From Parvularcula mediterranea (GTDB lineage Bacteria; Pseudomonadota; Alphaproteobacteria; Caulobacterales; Parvularculaceae), in the NCBI RefSeq assembly GCF_013085255.1, contig NZ_JABFCX010000003.1, positions 505,288 to 569,287 on the forward strand: a stretch of 64,000 bases of DNA, read 5' to 3'. Under the pieces are notes generated by a model that was not told the DNA's origin, did no database searches, and saw only the letters and a program-made list of their open reading frames with translations. The first letter of the stretch is position 1, and each line of letters starts with the position of its first letter. A program made the position numbers and the translations under genes. This document shows, one piece after another, positions 50,436 to 59,705 of this stretch.

Positions 50436-51201
50436 AGTGGGTCGCGAAGTAGAGGTTCATCGACTGCTTCTTGCGCCGCTCAACGAAAAGCGGATCGACG
50501 TCGCTCGAGCTCTTGTAGTGGACGACGCCTACGGACGGAACCTGATAGGTCGTCCCGCCCAGCTTGATCAGCCTGAGGAAGAAATCGACATCCTCCACGT
50601 GAAGGAAGTACCGCCGGTCCATGCCGCCAAGAGCCTCCCACGTCCTGCGCGGGACGAGGAAGCACGCGCCCGATAGGCAGCTGACAGCGGTCGTCTTTGT
50701 CAGGGCCGGATGGTCATGGGCGTTGAACCGCGCCTTCTCGAACCGCTTCGGCGCCAGCTTGTAGATACGGGTCGCCTCAACAAATGCACTGCCCGGGGTC
50801 AGGATGCGGCGGCGGGAGCCCCGCTGCTCGGTGCCGTCAGGGTCGAGGAGTTGAGGTCCTGTCGCCCAATGCTCAGAACCCGATGCTTCACCCTCTGCTC
50901 GCAGCGTCGCTGCGCCACCTGTGGGCAGGATCGCGTCGGGGTTCAGGAAGAGGAGATGCTCTCCCGTCGCCTCGTCTGCTCCGAGGTTACATGCTCTCGC
51001 GAAGCCGATATTGCCGTGGCCCGTGACGAGCTTGAGGCGGTCTTCCACCTCCGCACGATCCGCCAGAGCATCGGTGACGTCTTCGGGATTGCCATTGTCG
51101 ACGAGGATGACTTCGCCCACCTCGGGCTGGGCCAGCGCCGACGCGACGGCTTCATCGAGGATCGGCCCTGTCTGATAGCTGACGATGATGACGGAGATCA
51201 T
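50329..51201 (-). CDS. Glycosyltransferase family 2
   Basis: A 290-residue GT2 enzyme (rhamnosyl/galactofuranosyl-transferase-like). The GT-A fold starts MISVIIVSYQTGPIL, the first acidic motif is VDNGNPED, the metal-binding DxD equivalent is FLNPDAIL, and the acceptor/catalytic motif is HVEDVDFFLRL. A C-terminal hydrophobic amphipathic segment probably touches the membrane. Its start overlaps the stop of the upstream ligase-like gene by one base (TGATG), so it acts with that gene in making a surface polysaccharide. Confidence 0.9.
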   Translation of the reverse strand: MISVIIVSYQTGPILDEAVASALAQPEVGEVILVDNGNPEDVTDALADRAEVEDRLKLVTGHGNIGFARACNLGADEATGEHLLFLNPDAILPTGGAATLRAEGEASGSEHWATGPQLLDPDGTEQRGSRRRILTPGSAFVEATRIYKLAPKRFEKARFNAHDHPALTKTTAVSCLSGACFLVPRRTWEALGGMDRRYFLHVEDVDFFLRLIKLGGTTYQVPSVGVVHYKSSSDVDPLFVERRKKQSMNLYFATHFKGHYPPGFLTLLRGMLWVSFAFRSLKFRLKPGRS

Positions 51202-52370
51202 CAGCCTGCGTCCTTGGCGATCGCCCGAAGGCCCCAGACAGAGAGAGACAGCGCGCACCAGGTGTAGAGGTGCCAGAAATCCATCTCCACACTGATATAG
51301 ACGGCAACCACGGAGAGGAGGCCTGCGATGGCGATGGCCATCTCCTTGCGCCACGGAACCGCAAGCAGCGCCCGCGCGCCCATCACGAGGAAAGCGATGA
51401 CGAGGCCGTAGCCGATCAGGCCAAACTCATAGAGCAGCTGCACCGGCAGGTTGTGGGGGTGCGAGGAGACGAGCGGGATCTGCGCCCCGCTCTCCAGCGT
51501 CACGGCGCCGAGGCGGTCGGTGAGCGTGTGGGTGGCCCTCGCACCCGCACCTGTCAGAGTGCGGCCCTCCGCCCACAGATCAAGGACGGTGCGCCAGATG
51601 ATCAACCGGTGGAGGACTGAATCCGGCAGCGACGAGACGGTCAGAAGCTGCGGCACCTTCGGCAGCGCAGCGGCCATCAGGAAAGGCGCGGCGAAGATCA
51701 GCCCCCAGATCGCACCGATCGCGCGCAACATCGCTTGCGGCCTAAAGCTGCCGATGATGTAGGCGGCCACCCCTGCGAAGAACGCAGCGCCGTTCGCGAG
51801 CACGCCCGATGCCGCTGCGCCGATGCCCGCGACGTAAAGCGGCGCGCGGGGCGACCTACGCCGCCACGTTTTATCGCGGTGGATGTAGAGGAGTGCGGGA
51901 GGCAGCATGACGAACGCCAGCATGAGCCCGCGCGCTGTGGCGACCTCGTCCTTGCCGATCGGCTGATCCGGCGGGATCCACTGGCGCAACGTGTTGCCGC
52001 TCGCAGCGTCGATGGTGAGGATGACGAGGGACCATGCTACGCCGAGCGGAAGGATCCACGCGGCCGGTGGAGGTGTGCGGAGCATGATACCAGTTAGCGC
52101 AGCGGCCAACAGGAGCTCTGTTGCATCGTTCTGAGCTCGTCCTGACGGAGACCAGACTTGCGAAGCATAAACCAGCAGGAACAATCCCAGTGCGGGGAGT
52201 GCCCATCGCTCGAACTGCTTTGGCTTGTCGATCCTGCCCTGAAACATCGCCACCACTGCAGGCAACGCCAAGCACAAAAACGGCGCCCACAGCGCCCTGA
52301 AGGACAGGAGCAGCGTGGGCGCTATCGAGATGGCTGCGCAGATGGTCCAGATACGGAGGAAAGCGGCCAT
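51201..52370 (-). CDS. O-antigen ligase/polymerase-like membrane protein
   Basis: A 389-residue polytopic protein with about 11-12 hydrophobic segments. A large periplasmic loop holds the family pattern GAGARATHTLTDRLGAV...VSSHPHNLPVQLLYEFGLIG, in which the HPHN(x)xLQ-type motif matches Wzy_C/WaaL proteins. Such enzymes attach or polymerise O-antigen or similar glycans at the periplasmic face. WaaL and Wzy are hard to tell apart from sequence. It overlaps thrS by one base and the GT2 gene by one base. Confidence 0.85.
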   Translation of the reverse strand: MAAFLRIWTICAAISIAPTLLLSFRALWAPFLCLALPAVVAMFQGRIDKPKQFERWALPALGLFLLVYASQVWSPSGRAQNDATELLLAAALTGIMLRTPPPAAWILPLGVAWSLVILTIDAASGNTLRQWIPPDQPIGKDEVATARGLMLAFVMLPPALLYIHRDKTWRRRSPRAPLYVAGIGAAASGVLANGAAFFAGVAAYIIGSFRPQAMLRAIGAIWGLIFAAPFLMAAALPKVPQLLTVSSLPDSVLHRLIIWRTVLDLWAEGRTLTGAGARATHTLTDRLGAVTLESGAQIPLVSSHPHNLPVQLLYEFGLIGYGLVIAFLVMGARALLAVPWRKEMAIAIAGLLSVVAVYISVEMDFWHLYTWCALSLSVWGLRAIAKDAG

Positions 52371-54328
52371 CAGCGAAGGTCGGGCGGGGTCGCCTCCTGG
52401 GTGAGCTCCTGGATCGCCTGCTCGAGCGAGATCGTGCGGTTCTCCTTGGAGCCGAGACGACGGATCGAGACCGTCCCCTCCTCCGCCTCGCGGCCGCCGC
52501 AGACGAGGATCGCCGGGACCTTGGCGTTCGAGTGTTCGCGGACCTTGTAGTTGATCTTTTCGTTGCGAAGATCGCTCTCGGTCCTGAGGCCAGCATCCAC
52601 CAGCTTCTGGGTGGCTTCGGCGGCGTAGCCGTCAGCCTCGGACGTGATCGTCGCCACGACCGCCTGCACCGGCGCGAGCCAGAGCGGCATCCGGCCAGCA
52701 TGGTTCTCGATCAGCATACCGATGAAGCGCTCCATCGAGCCGAGAATCGCACGGTGGAGCATCACAGGGCGCTGCTTCGAGCCGTCCTCATCGATGAAGC
52801 TCGCGTCGAGGCGCTCAGGCAGCAGCGGGTCGAGCTGAAGCGTGCCGCACTGCCACGACCGGCCGATGGCGTCGCGGAGGTGGTATTCGAGCTTGGGCGC
52901 GTAGAAAGCACCCTCGCCTCCGAGGATCTCGTACTCAAGGCCCGCTTCGGCCAGGGCATCGCCCAGAACCTTCTCCATGCGGTCCCACTCTTCATCCGTA
53001 CCAATCCTTTGTTCAGGACGGGTGGCGAGGGCGATCCGCACATCCTCGAAGCCGAGGTCGTGGTAGACGGAGGAAGCGAGCGCGCAGAACTTCTTGGTCT
53101 CTTCCGCAATCTGGTCCCAGCGGCAGAAGATATGCGCATCATCCTGGGTGAACTGACGCACACGCATGATGCCGTGGAGCGCGCCGTGGGGCTCATTCCG
53201 GTGGCAGCAGCCAAACTCCGCCATGCGCAGCGGCAGGTCGCGGTAGGACTTGATGCCCTGGTTGAAGATCTGGACGTGCGCGGGACAGTTCATGGGCTTG
53301 AGGGCCATGAGTTTGGCTTCAGGGTCGAAGGTTGCCCCGTCGCTGACCGTGTCCGGAACATCGTCCGGCACGACGAACATGTTCTGGGAGTATTTGCCCC
53401 AGTGGCCGGACTTCTCCCAAAGGCGGGCGTCGATGAGCTGAGGCGTCTTCACCTCCTCATACCCGTCCTTGTTCAGCTTACGGCGGATATAGGCCTCAAG
53501 AGCGACCCAGATCGTGTAGCCGTTCGGGTGCCAGAAGACCGACCCCTGCGCCTCGTCCTGAAGGTGGAAGAGGTCCATCTCCTTGCCGAGCTTGCGGTGG
53601 TCGCGCTTCTCCGCCTCCTCGATCCGGTGGAGATGCAGCTTGAGCTGCTTCTCGTGGGACCAGGCGGTGCCGTAGATGCGGTGCAGCACAGCGTTGCGGT
53701 GATCGCCGCGCCAATAGGCGCCCGCGACCTTCATCAGCTTGAAAGCCTTACCGATATGCTTCGTAGACGGAAGGTGCGGGCCACGGCAGAGGTCGTACCA
53801 GTCGCCATGGTGATAGACCTTGATCTCTTCACCCTCGGGCAGGTCCGAGATGATCTCGGCCTTGTAGTGCTCGCCCTGCTCCTTGAACTTGGCGATGGCT
53901 TCGTCACGCGGCCAGACCTCTTTCCGGGTCGGAAGGTCGGCGTCGACGAGCTCCTGCATCTTACGCTCGATCGCCTCGAAATCCTCCGTAGAGAAAGGTT
54001 CCTCGCGGGCGAAGTCATAGAAGAAGCCGTCCTCGATCACCGGGCCGATCGTGACCTGGGTATCGGGGAAGAGGCCCTGCACCGCCTGCGCGAGAAGGTG
54101 CGCGGCATCGTGGCGGATAAGCTCCAGCCCGTCTTCGTCATCGCGGGTGACGATGGCGGCGGTGACGTCGCGGTCAACCTTCTCGTCGAGGTCGGTGACC
54201 TCGCCATCCACCTTCCAGGCGATGGCCTTCTTCGAAAGGGATTTGGAGATGTCGGCGGCGAGGTCCGCGCCGGAGACGGGGCCGTCAAACTGGCGCTGGG
54301 CGCCATCGGGAAGCGTGATCGTGGGCAT
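52370..54328 (-). CDS. thrS: Threonine--tRNA ligase
   Basis: A 652-residue class II aminoacyl-tRNA synthetase. Domains in order: TGS (about 1-65, [24 protein letters not shown]), the editing domain with its [11 protein letters not shown] and ...HVGD-like zinc histidines, the catalytic core ([38 protein letters not shown]) and the anticodon-binding domain (about 540-640, [14 protein letters not shown]). The motif-2 arginine is in [15 protein letters not shown]. Its stop overlaps the ligase-like gene, an unusual partner, though operon membership is a common accident. Confidence 0.96.
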   Translation of the reverse strand: MPTITLPDGAQRQFDGPVSGADLAADISKSLSKKAIAWKVDGEVTDLDEKVDRDVTAAIVTRDDEDGLELIRHDAAHLLAQAVQGLFPDTQVTIGPVIEDGFFYDFAREEPFSTEDFEAIERKMQELVDADLPTRKEVWPRDEAIAKFKEQGEHYKAEIISDLPEGEEIKVYHHGDWYDLCRGPHLPSTKHIGKAFKLMKVAGAYWRGDHRNAVLHRIYGTAWSHEKQLKLHLHRIEEAEKRDHRKLGKEMDLFHLQDEAQGSVFWHPNGYTIWVALEAYIRRKLNKDGYEEVKTPQLIDARLWEKSGHWGKYSQNMFVVPDDVPDTVSDGATFDPEAKLMALKPMNCPAHVQIFNQGIKSYRDLPLRMAEFGCCHRNEPHGALHGIMRVRQFTQDDAHIFCRWDQIAEETKKFCALASSVYHDLGFEDVRIALATRPEQRIGTDEEWDRMEKVLGDALAEAGLEYEILGGEGAFYAPKLEYHLRDAIGRSWQCGTLQLDPLLPERLDASFIDEDGSKQRPVMLHRAILGSMERFIGMLIENHAGRMPLWLAPVQAVVATITSEADGYAAEATQKLVDAGLRTESDLRNEKINYKVREHSNAKVPAILVCGGREAEEGTVSIRRLGSKENRTISLEQAIQELTQEATPPDLR

Positions 54329-54419
54329 TCTTGCACTCGGGATGTTTGGTCAGAAGTGTCTGCGCCGCACCTTTCGCTGAGGTCAAGGCTGGGCGCGGGT
54401 TTTGGCCCTAAAACGGCCG

Positions 54420-55043
54420 TCAGGCCGCGTGACGTGCCTTGAGGCGTGCGTCGATCTCAGCGCGTTCTTCTGGCGAGATGAGCCTTGGCTCCGCCAGAGG
54501 CTGCTTTGCTTCGTCGAAGAAGGGGTTAGGCCCCGTCTTCCCGCTGAGCCTCGCGCCGATCACCCGGGCCATGAAGGTCAGGACCATGCCGGGCAGGCTC
54601 GCCTTCTTCCCTTCCGGCGGCGACCAGGCCTCCTTGCCGAACAGCGCGCCGCGGGTCTGGCCAAACGCATGGTCGGCAAGCTCTCCATTGGCTCTGAGGA
54701 ACGGGTGGGCGAGGAACCCGATGATCGGCATGTCCGGCGTATCAGCGGTGCTGCCGATCGGCGTGTTGCAGCAGCCCGCGTACCAGCGGACGAGGCGCCC
54801 GTCGGTCATGCGCACCGCCTTGAGGTGCTCCGTACCCGTCAGGAAGGACATGCGGTGCGGCAAGGTCTGATAGATATCCGCCCCGCCTTTCTCGTTGAGA
54901 ACCTCGTCCGACTTACCGAGGAACTCCTCGAACGCCTGGCAGTCGGTACAATAGCAGCAGACCCGCGTGCCTTTGTCGGGCGCCGCCTCGCTGAGGGTGC
55001 CGGTGACCTGGCCGCAGGAGCAAGAATAGGTGAGTTCGCTCAT
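54420..55043 (-). CDS. GFA-like (DUF6151) zinc-binding protein
   Basis: A 207-residue protein related to the glutathione-dependent formaldehyde-activating (GFA) family, in the form now called DUF6151. The cysteine sets are CSCGQV (9-14), CCYCTDCQ (about 32-39) and GCCNTPIG (about 96-103), which would bind zinc. The rest (FLTGTEHLKAVRMTDGRLVRWYAG) matches the group. Function is not known; formaldehyde activity should not be assumed. The ATG at 55043 has AAGG upstream. It follows the yidD gene. Confidence 0.82.
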   Translation of the reverse strand: MSELTYSCSCGQVTGTLSEAAPDKGTRVCCYCTDCQAFEEFLGKSDEVLNEKGGADIYQTLPHRMSFLTGTEHLKAVRMTDGRLVRWYAGCCNTPIGSTADTPDMPIIGFLAHPFLRANGELADHAFGQTRGALFGKEAWSPPEGKKASLPGMVLTFMARVIGARLSGKTGPNPFFDEAKQPLAEPRLISPEERAEIDARLKARHAA

Positions 55044-55095
55044 GGCCTTGGACTTGGGGTCGCCCGCGCCTCGAAGCAACGACGGCGCGCAGTCC

Positions 55096-55320
55096 TCAGG
55101 GGACCGGGTCGTTGCCCCAGGTCCCGCCGGGCCTGCAGTTGAGGACCCTCTTGGCGGTGAGACCAGCAGCCTTGGCAGGCGGATGCTTCTTGAACGCTTC
55201 GAGACCGTAGGCGGAGCAGCTCGGCTCATGCCGGCAGCGTACGCCGACCAGATGAAGGAACGGGCTGAGGGTGTAGCGGTAGGCCGTGATGAGGAGACGG
55301 GCGGCGCGGCTAAGCAGCAT
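55096..55320 (-). CDS. yidD: Membrane protein insertion efficiency factor YidD
   Basis: A 74-residue protein with the YidD pattern: LITAYRYTLSPFLH, CRHEPSCSAYGLEAFKKH and CRPGGTWGNDPVP. YidD helps Sec/YidC insertion of membrane proteins. The start could be ATG 55320, 55338 or 55347. I chose 55320, which overlaps the upstream stop by 11 bases; the longer ones add a basic run (MKRRRR...). Usually yidD sits beside rnpA and yidC; here it lies between an IscU-like gene and a GFA-like gene. Confidence 0.88.
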   Translation of the reverse strand: MLLSRAARLLITAYRYTLSPFLHLVGVRCRHEPSCSAYGLEAFKKHPPAKAAGLTAKRVLNCRPGGTWGNDPVP

Positions 55321-55744
55321 TCTTCGCCGCCGCTTCATCGAGGGCATCCACCACGGCCCCGAAGATCAGGAGCGTTGAGGCATGGCGCGCCGGGTAGTCC
55401 CTGATCGGCGTCAGGGCTTCGAGCGCCGCGAACCGGCCCTCGGGCGCAGGGCCTCCCTCGCGCAGCATCTTTTCCATGACGGGCTTGAGGGCGCGAAGCT
55501 CCTCCTGCGAGGCACCATTTAGCGCTTGCGATAGCAGCGACGTCGACGCCTGGCCAAGGGCACAGGCCTTCACGCGCAGGGCATGGTCCACCACCCTGCC
55601 GTCGGCCAGAAGGAGATCCACCTCGACCTCAGACCCGCAGACCTTCGACGTCCGCCGCCCCTGCCCCGATGGAGCATCAAGGCTTCGCGCCGCAGGCAAG
55701 GAACCTGCCGCTTCAAGAAGAAGGTTGGAGTAGAGCTCGTCCAT
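55310..55744 (-). CDS. IscU/NifU-like Fe-S cluster scaffold protein
   Basis: A 144-residue protein of the IscU/NifU N-terminal fold. Two of the three cluster cysteines are seen: C in SKVCGSEVEVDLLL and C in RVKACALGQAS. The third, near the C-terminal part where IscU has a Cys, is absent (HASTLL). The motif ACALGQASTSLL is shared with a group of alphaproteobacterial 'iron-sulfur cluster assembly scaffold' proteins. Whether it binds a cluster is unknown. The ATG at 55744 is chosen because the family starts there. Confidence 0.83.
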   Translation of the reverse strand: MDELYSNLLLEAAGSLPAARSLDAPSGQGRRTSKVCGSEVEVDLLLADGRVVDHALRVKACALGQASTSLLSQALNGASQEELRALKPVMEKMLREGGPAPEGRFAALEALTPIRDYPARHASTLLIFGAVVDALDEAAAKNAA

Positions 55745-55808
55745 CGGGGTCAGATAAGCGGTCTGGACGCTGGGCGAAACCCGCCTCCTCGCCTCAGACG
55801 AAACCCCC

Positions 55809-55841
55809 AAAAGAAAAACGCCGGGCACGAGGCCCGGCGTT
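55809..55841 (-). terminator. Terminator of the flagellin gene
   Basis: On the minus strand AACGCCGGGC, loop CTCGT, GCCCGGCGTT, then TTTCTTTTGGG (stem 55817-55826 with 55832-55841). It is 28 bases past the flagellin stop. Confidence 0.85.
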
Positions 55842-55868
55842 CTCCAATTTTTGGTCTCTGAGTTCCGA

Positions 55869-57188
55869 TTAACGGAAGAGGCTCAGGAGCGACTGCGGAC
55901 GCTGGTTCGCAATCGAGAGAGCCTGGGTCGCGAGCTGCTCCTGGACCTGGAAGGACTGGAGGCGGCTCGACTCTTCCGTGAGGTCGGCTTCGATCAGGGC
56001 AGCAACGCCGAGCTCGAGCGAGTCGGTCAGGTCGCTCAGGAAGTTCTGGCGCGAGCTGAGGGTCGACTCGAAGACACCGATGACGGTCTGCGAGATGTTG
56101 ATGCGTGCGATCAGCGAGTCAGCAACAACGAAACCAGCCTGGACGTTGCCGTTCGTGCTGTCAGCAACTTCGATCTGACGTGCAACGGCGCGGAAGCCCG
56201 AGTCGTTGGAGAATGCGCGGAGGTTCTCGTCGGAGAACACAGCGCGGGTCAGAACGTCTTCGACCGTAGCGAAGGCCGTGTCAGCACCAGCTGCTTTCGA
56301 AGCAACGTAGTCGGACGGAGCTTCAGTTGCAGTCGGAGCAATCGAGGTTGCCGGAGCAGCGCCGATGTCAGCGATCTGGATCACGTCACGGCTGACGTCG
56401 TCGCCGATTTTGCCGAGGTTCGTTGCCGTCACGCCAACCGAAGCGAGGAACGCGATGTCGTCGTCGGTGCCGTAGAAGGTGAATTCACCAGCAGCTTCTG
56501 CACCTGCGCCGCCTTCGACCGTCAGGATCGAGTCGGTGCCAGCGGTGGCGCTGTCGAGGTTCACCGAGCCGTCGCCATTGGCGTCGAGACGGTCAGCAAA
56601 GCCGGAGTTGAACGCACGGTAGAGAGCGTCGAACTGAGCTTCAGCCTGAACCTGGGTGTAGACAGCGGTTTCGACACCAGCGAGCTCGAGGCTGTCGAGG
56701 TTCTGGCCTTGCAGGGTGAAGGTCGAGAGCTCGAACGAACCATTGTCGCGGGTGATGGTCGTGGTGATCGTGGTGGTGTCGTTGCCAGCCAGCAGGTTCA
56801 CACCGTTGAACGACGTAGCGTCGATCTGACCTTCGATCTGCTCAACGACCTGGCCGATGGCGAACTGAACTTCCTTCAGCGCGGTACCGGTTTGAGCCGT
56901 GGTCAGAGCCGACTGGATCTGGTTGATGTCTTCGGTGATGCCGTTGAGACCAGCCGTTGCGGTCTTGGCGGTGTTGACGCCAACCGTCAGGTTGTCCTTC
57001 AGGCCGTCGAGAACAGCAACGTCGCCCTTGACGGTCTGCGAGACCAGGAAGAACGCCGGGTTTTCTTTCGGGCTACGGACTTTAAGACCGGTCGAAATAC
57101 GGTCCTGAGTCTCCTGCAGGTTTGCAGTGACAGTACGCAGGGTACGAAGCGCGGTTTGCGCCGAAGCATTGGTAAGAAGAGATGCCAT
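55869..57188 (-). CDS. Flagellin
   Basis: A 439-residue flagellar filament protein. The N-terminal D0/D1 part reads LLTNASAQTALRTLRTVTANLQETQDRISTGLKV and DLADGLKDNL-like coils. The variable middle is about 135-320, and the C-terminal D1/D0 ends LQSFQVQEQLATQALSIANQRPQSLLSLFR. The middle holds LDANGDGSVNLDSA (201-214), which fits an EF-hand calcium loop. The start at 57188 has AGGAG about 10 bases upstream. No other flagellar gene is in the window, and its 182-base upstream region shows no clear sigma-28 or sigma-54 site. Confidence 0.93.
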   Translation of the reverse strand: MASLLTNASAQTALRTLRTVTANLQETQDRISTGLKVRSPKENPAFFLVSQTVKGDVAVLDGLKDNLTVGVNTAKTATAGLNGITEDINQIQSALTTAQTGTALKEVQFAIGQVVEQIEGQIDATSFNGVNLLAGNDTTTITTTITRDNGSFELSTFTLQGQNLDSLELAGVETAVYTQVQAEAQFDALYRAFNSGFADRLDANGDGSVNLDSATAGTDSILTVEGGAGAEAAGEFTFYGTDDDIAFLASVGVTATNLGKIGDDVSRDVIQIADIGAAPATSIAPTATEAPSDYVASKAAGADTAFATVEDVLTRAVFSDENLRAFSNDSGFRAVARQIEVADSTNGNVQAGFVVADSLIARINISQTVIGVFESTLSSRQNFLSDLTDSLELGVAALIEADLTEESSRLQSFQVQEQLATQALSIANQRPQSLLSLFR

Positions 57189-57370
57189 GGTGGGGGCTCC
57201 TTGTGTTCTCAAGTTTTTCAGGAGCGCCTTCTGACGCCTAGTCAGCAGGAGGCGATAAAGCCTCGTGCTCGAGACAAAGGTGCCGCATTATGGTTTCGAG
57301 CGGCTTAACCATGAAAAAATGAGATTAAAGCCAAGCGGGAGAACGCCCGTGACAGGCGCTCTCCTTACTC

Positions 57371-58753
57371 TCAGGCACGTCGCCAGGTCGCTCCGCCGGC
57401 ACCGTCTTCGATGACGATGCCTTCCGCAGCGAGCTGATCACGGATCTCGTCCGAGCGGGCAAAGTTCTTCGCCGCCCGCGCCTCGGCCCGCTCGACGAGC
57501 AAGGCATCGATGCGCGCGTCATCGTCCGACGCCCCGCCCTTGGCCCATGCATCAGCCGTCTCGTTCATCAGCCCGAGGAGCTGTCCAGCAGCCCTGAGCC
57601 CCGAAGCGGCTTCCGCGTTGCCTGCCTGCGCCTGCTCGCGCAGCTCATGCATCGCGGCGAAGGCTGCCGGGGTGTTGAGGTCGTCGCACATTGCACCGAG
57701 CACGGAGGAAGACACCTCGCCGGGCTCCGCATCACCCGCAGCGCGATAGAACTTGTCGAGTTGGGTCTTCGACGCCGCGAGCAGCTCCTCTGACCATTCG
57801 AGCGGCTGGCGATACTGGGCCGACAGGAGTGCCATGCGGAGCACCTCGCCGTGCCAGTCTTCGAGCAGTTCGCCCGGTGTCACGATGTTGCCCAGGGACT
57901 TGGACATCTTGTCCTCGCCCATCCGCAGCATGCCATTGTGCATCCAGTGCCGCGCGAGGGGCACACCGCCGAGGTCCGCAGAGCAGCAGCTCTGGGCGAT
58001 CTCGTTCTCATGGTGCGGGAAGCGCAAATCATTGCCGCCAAGGTGCAGGTCAATCGGCGCGCCGAGCCCTGCTTCGATCATGGCGGAGCATTCAAGGTGC
58101 CATCCCGGACGACCCTTGCCGCCAAGACCCCAGTCGTCAGGCGTGTCCCAACCGGGCTCGCCTTCCTTCGCAGGCTTCCAGAGAACAAAGTCCGTAGGCG
58201 CCTTTTTATAAGGGGCAACTTCGACCCGGGCACCGGCGATCAGCGCATCTTGGTCGAGGCGCGAGAGCTTGCCGTAATCTTCGAAAGCTTCCGTCGAGAA
58301 GAGGACATGCCCCTGCTCCGCATAGGCGTGACCGCTTTCCAGCAGACGCTGCATCATCGCGATCATCGGCTCGATGTTCTCGGTCGCCCGGGGCATGAGG
58401 TCAGGCCGGGCGCAACCCAGCGCATCGAGGTCCGCCAGATAGGCAGCCGTGGCGCGCGCCGTGACGACCTCGATCTCGACACCTTCTTCCGCGGCCGTCT
58501 TGATGATCTTGTCGTCGATGTCCGTCAGGTTCCGCGCATAGGTCACGGCCTCCCGGCCATAGACTTCGCGCAGGAGCCTCACCATCTGATCAGCAACGAC
58601 CCCGGCCCGCGCATTGCCGATATGCGGGGCGGAATAGACCGTCGGTCCGCAGCAATAAACCCTGATGGCGTCAGGGTTGCCGGGCCGGAACGGCACTTTG
58701 CCGCCCTGGTACGTATCGGTGATGGCGATTTCCTTGGTCATGGGCTGCGTCAT
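57371..58753 (-). CDS. cysS: Cysteine--tRNA ligase
   Basis: A 460-residue class I synthetase. The catalytic motifs are IRVYCCGPTVYSAPHIGNARAG (HIGH-type) and EDKMSKSLGN (KMSKS), with a zinc site from the first cysteine, C in LECSAMI and HH in RFPHHENEIAQSCC. The ATG at 58753 follows AAGGTGCGCGGC. A longer frame towards 59653 runs antisense to folE, and the extra residues are not synthetase-like. The normal start with L/Y/N-T-L-(S/T)-R is replaced by ITDTYQGGKVPF. Confidence 0.95.
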   Translation of the reverse strand: MTQPMTKEIAITDTYQGGKVPFRPGNPDAIRVYCCGPTVYSAPHIGNARAGVVADQMVRLLREVYGREAVTYARNLTDIDDKIIKTAAEEGVEIEVVTARATAAYLADLDALGCARPDLMPRATENIEPMIAMMQRLLESGHAYAEQGHVLFSTEAFEDYGKLSRLDQDALIAGARVEVAPYKKAPTDFVLWKPAKEGEPGWDTPDDWGLGGKGRPGWHLECSAMIEAGLGAPIDLHLGGNDLRFPHHENEIAQSCCSADLGGVPLARHWMHNGMLRMGEDKMSKSLGNIVTPGELLEDWHGEVLRMALLSAQYRQPLEWSEELLAASKTQLDKFYRAAGDAEPGEVSSSVLGAMCDDLNTPAAFAAMHELREQAQAGNAEAASGLRAAGQLLGLMNETADAWAKGGASDDDARIDALLVERAEARAAKNFARSDEIRDQLAAEGIVIEDGAGGATWRRA

Positions 58754-58912
58754 GCCGCGCACCTTGCCGGGACGCAACGTCGCGGCGCGCGGGTTGGAAA
58801 TCTTCTCTCCAAGGGCCAAATGTAACATTGCCGCCCACTCTACGAATGAGGGAAAAGCTTGCGGCCAATCGGTGCCTGAAAGGGCCCCCGAACAGTTAGG
58901 ACAGACCCCAAG

Positions 58913-59542
58913 ATGAGCGTCATTGCCTACGATGAGAGCGTGGCCCCCACGCCCGAAACCGAAACCTTCGTCTCCTCCAAGCCCAGCAGGCACGAAGCCG
59001 AAGAGGCCGTGCGGACCCTGATCCGCTGGGCCGGAGACGACCCGACCCGCGAGGGCCTTCTGGATACGCCCAAGCGCGTGACCAAGGCCTACGAGGAGTG
59101 GTTCGGCGGCTATGCCATCGATCCCGAGGCCGTGCTCGCCCGCGTCTTCGAGGAAGTGGAGGGCTATGACGACATCGTCCTCCTCAAGGACATCCGCGTC
59201 GAAAGCGTCTGTGAGCACCACATGGCGCCGATCATCGGCACCGCGACCATCGCCTACCTGCCCGACAGCCGCGTCGTCGGCATCTCCAAGCTGGCCCGCC
59301 TTGTCGATATCTACGGCAAGCGGATGCAGGTGCAGGAGAAGATGACGGCCCAGATCGCCGACACGCTGCAAAAGGTCCTGAAGCCCCGCGGCGTCGCCGT
59401 GATGATCGAGGCCGAGCATCAATGCATGTCCACCCGCGGCGTGCACAAGCACGGCGTCGATACCGTCACGACCCGCTTCACGGGCGCCTTCAAGGACGAC
59501 CCGAAGATGGAAGAACGCTTCCTGCGGTTGGCCGGGAAGTAA
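58913..59542 (+). CDS. folE: GTP cyclohydrolase I
   Basis: Makes 7,8-dihydroneopterin triphosphate, the first step of folate synthesis. The 209-residue protein has zinc ligands C100, H103 and C171 ([26 protein letters not shown]) and the [13 protein letters not shown]-type motif [22 protein letters not shown] short non-conserved extension (residues 1-25) precedes the fold. AGGACAG precedes the ATG. It is divergent from cysS and separated from hisI by a palindromic repeat. Confidence 0.97.
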   Translation: MSVIAYDESVAPTPETETFVSSKPSRHEAEEAVRTLIRWAGDDPTREGLLDTPKRVTKAYEEWFGGYAIDPEAVLARVFEEVEGYDDIVLLKDIRVESVCEHHMAPIIGTATIAYLPDSRVVGISKLARLVDIYGKRMQVQEKMTAQIADTLQKVLKPRGVAVMIEAEHQCMSTRGVHKHGVDTVTTRFTGAFKDDPKMEERFLRLAGK

Positions 59543-59582
59543 GGCTTCCACGCCTTTACCCCAGACATTCCGCGATCGCCGT

Positions 59583-59687
59583 TTCCCCGGACAGCCAAAG
59601 GCTGATCCGGGGCCCATGGGCCAACCCTTTCCAGAATTGAGGGCGTGGTTCATGGATCCCGGCTCTCCGCTTCGCTTCGGCCGGGAA
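59583..59687. repeat. Palindromic intergenic repeat, family 2 copy
   Basis: Left arm 59583-59619 (TTCCCCGGACAGCC...GATCCGGGGCCCATGG) and right arm 59651-59687 (CATGGATCCCGGC...GGCCGGGAA) are imperfect inverted copies. The left arm is close to that of the element at 27563 (AGCC(A/G)AAGGCTGATCCGGG). It lies between folE and hisI. Confidence 0.65.
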
Positions 59688-59705
59688 GACGGCTAAGGCC
59701 CACCT

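Noticed and set aside
52532-54442. 636-codon plus-strand frame opposite thrS
   Set aside because: It is antisense to a clear threonyl-tRNA synthetase, has no recognisable motifs and is explained by GC-rich codon bias.
55851-57308. 485-codon plus-strand frame opposite flagellin
   Set aside because: Antisense to a flagellin with both conserved ends. Product is low-complexity.
57189-57370. Sigma-28 or sigma-54 promoter upstream of flagellin
   Set aside because: I looked for TAAA-N15-GCCGATAA and GG-N10-GC patterns on the minus strand and found no clear match.
58754-59653. Long N-terminal extension of cysS
   Set aside because: The extra 300 residues are antisense to folE. A ribosome-binding site and the synthetase fold begin at 58753.
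59583-59687. Riboswitch or attenuator upstream of hisI
   Set aside because: The inverted repeat resembles the dispersed element at 27563-27671 and not a known folate or histidine leader, so it is better explained as a repeat.
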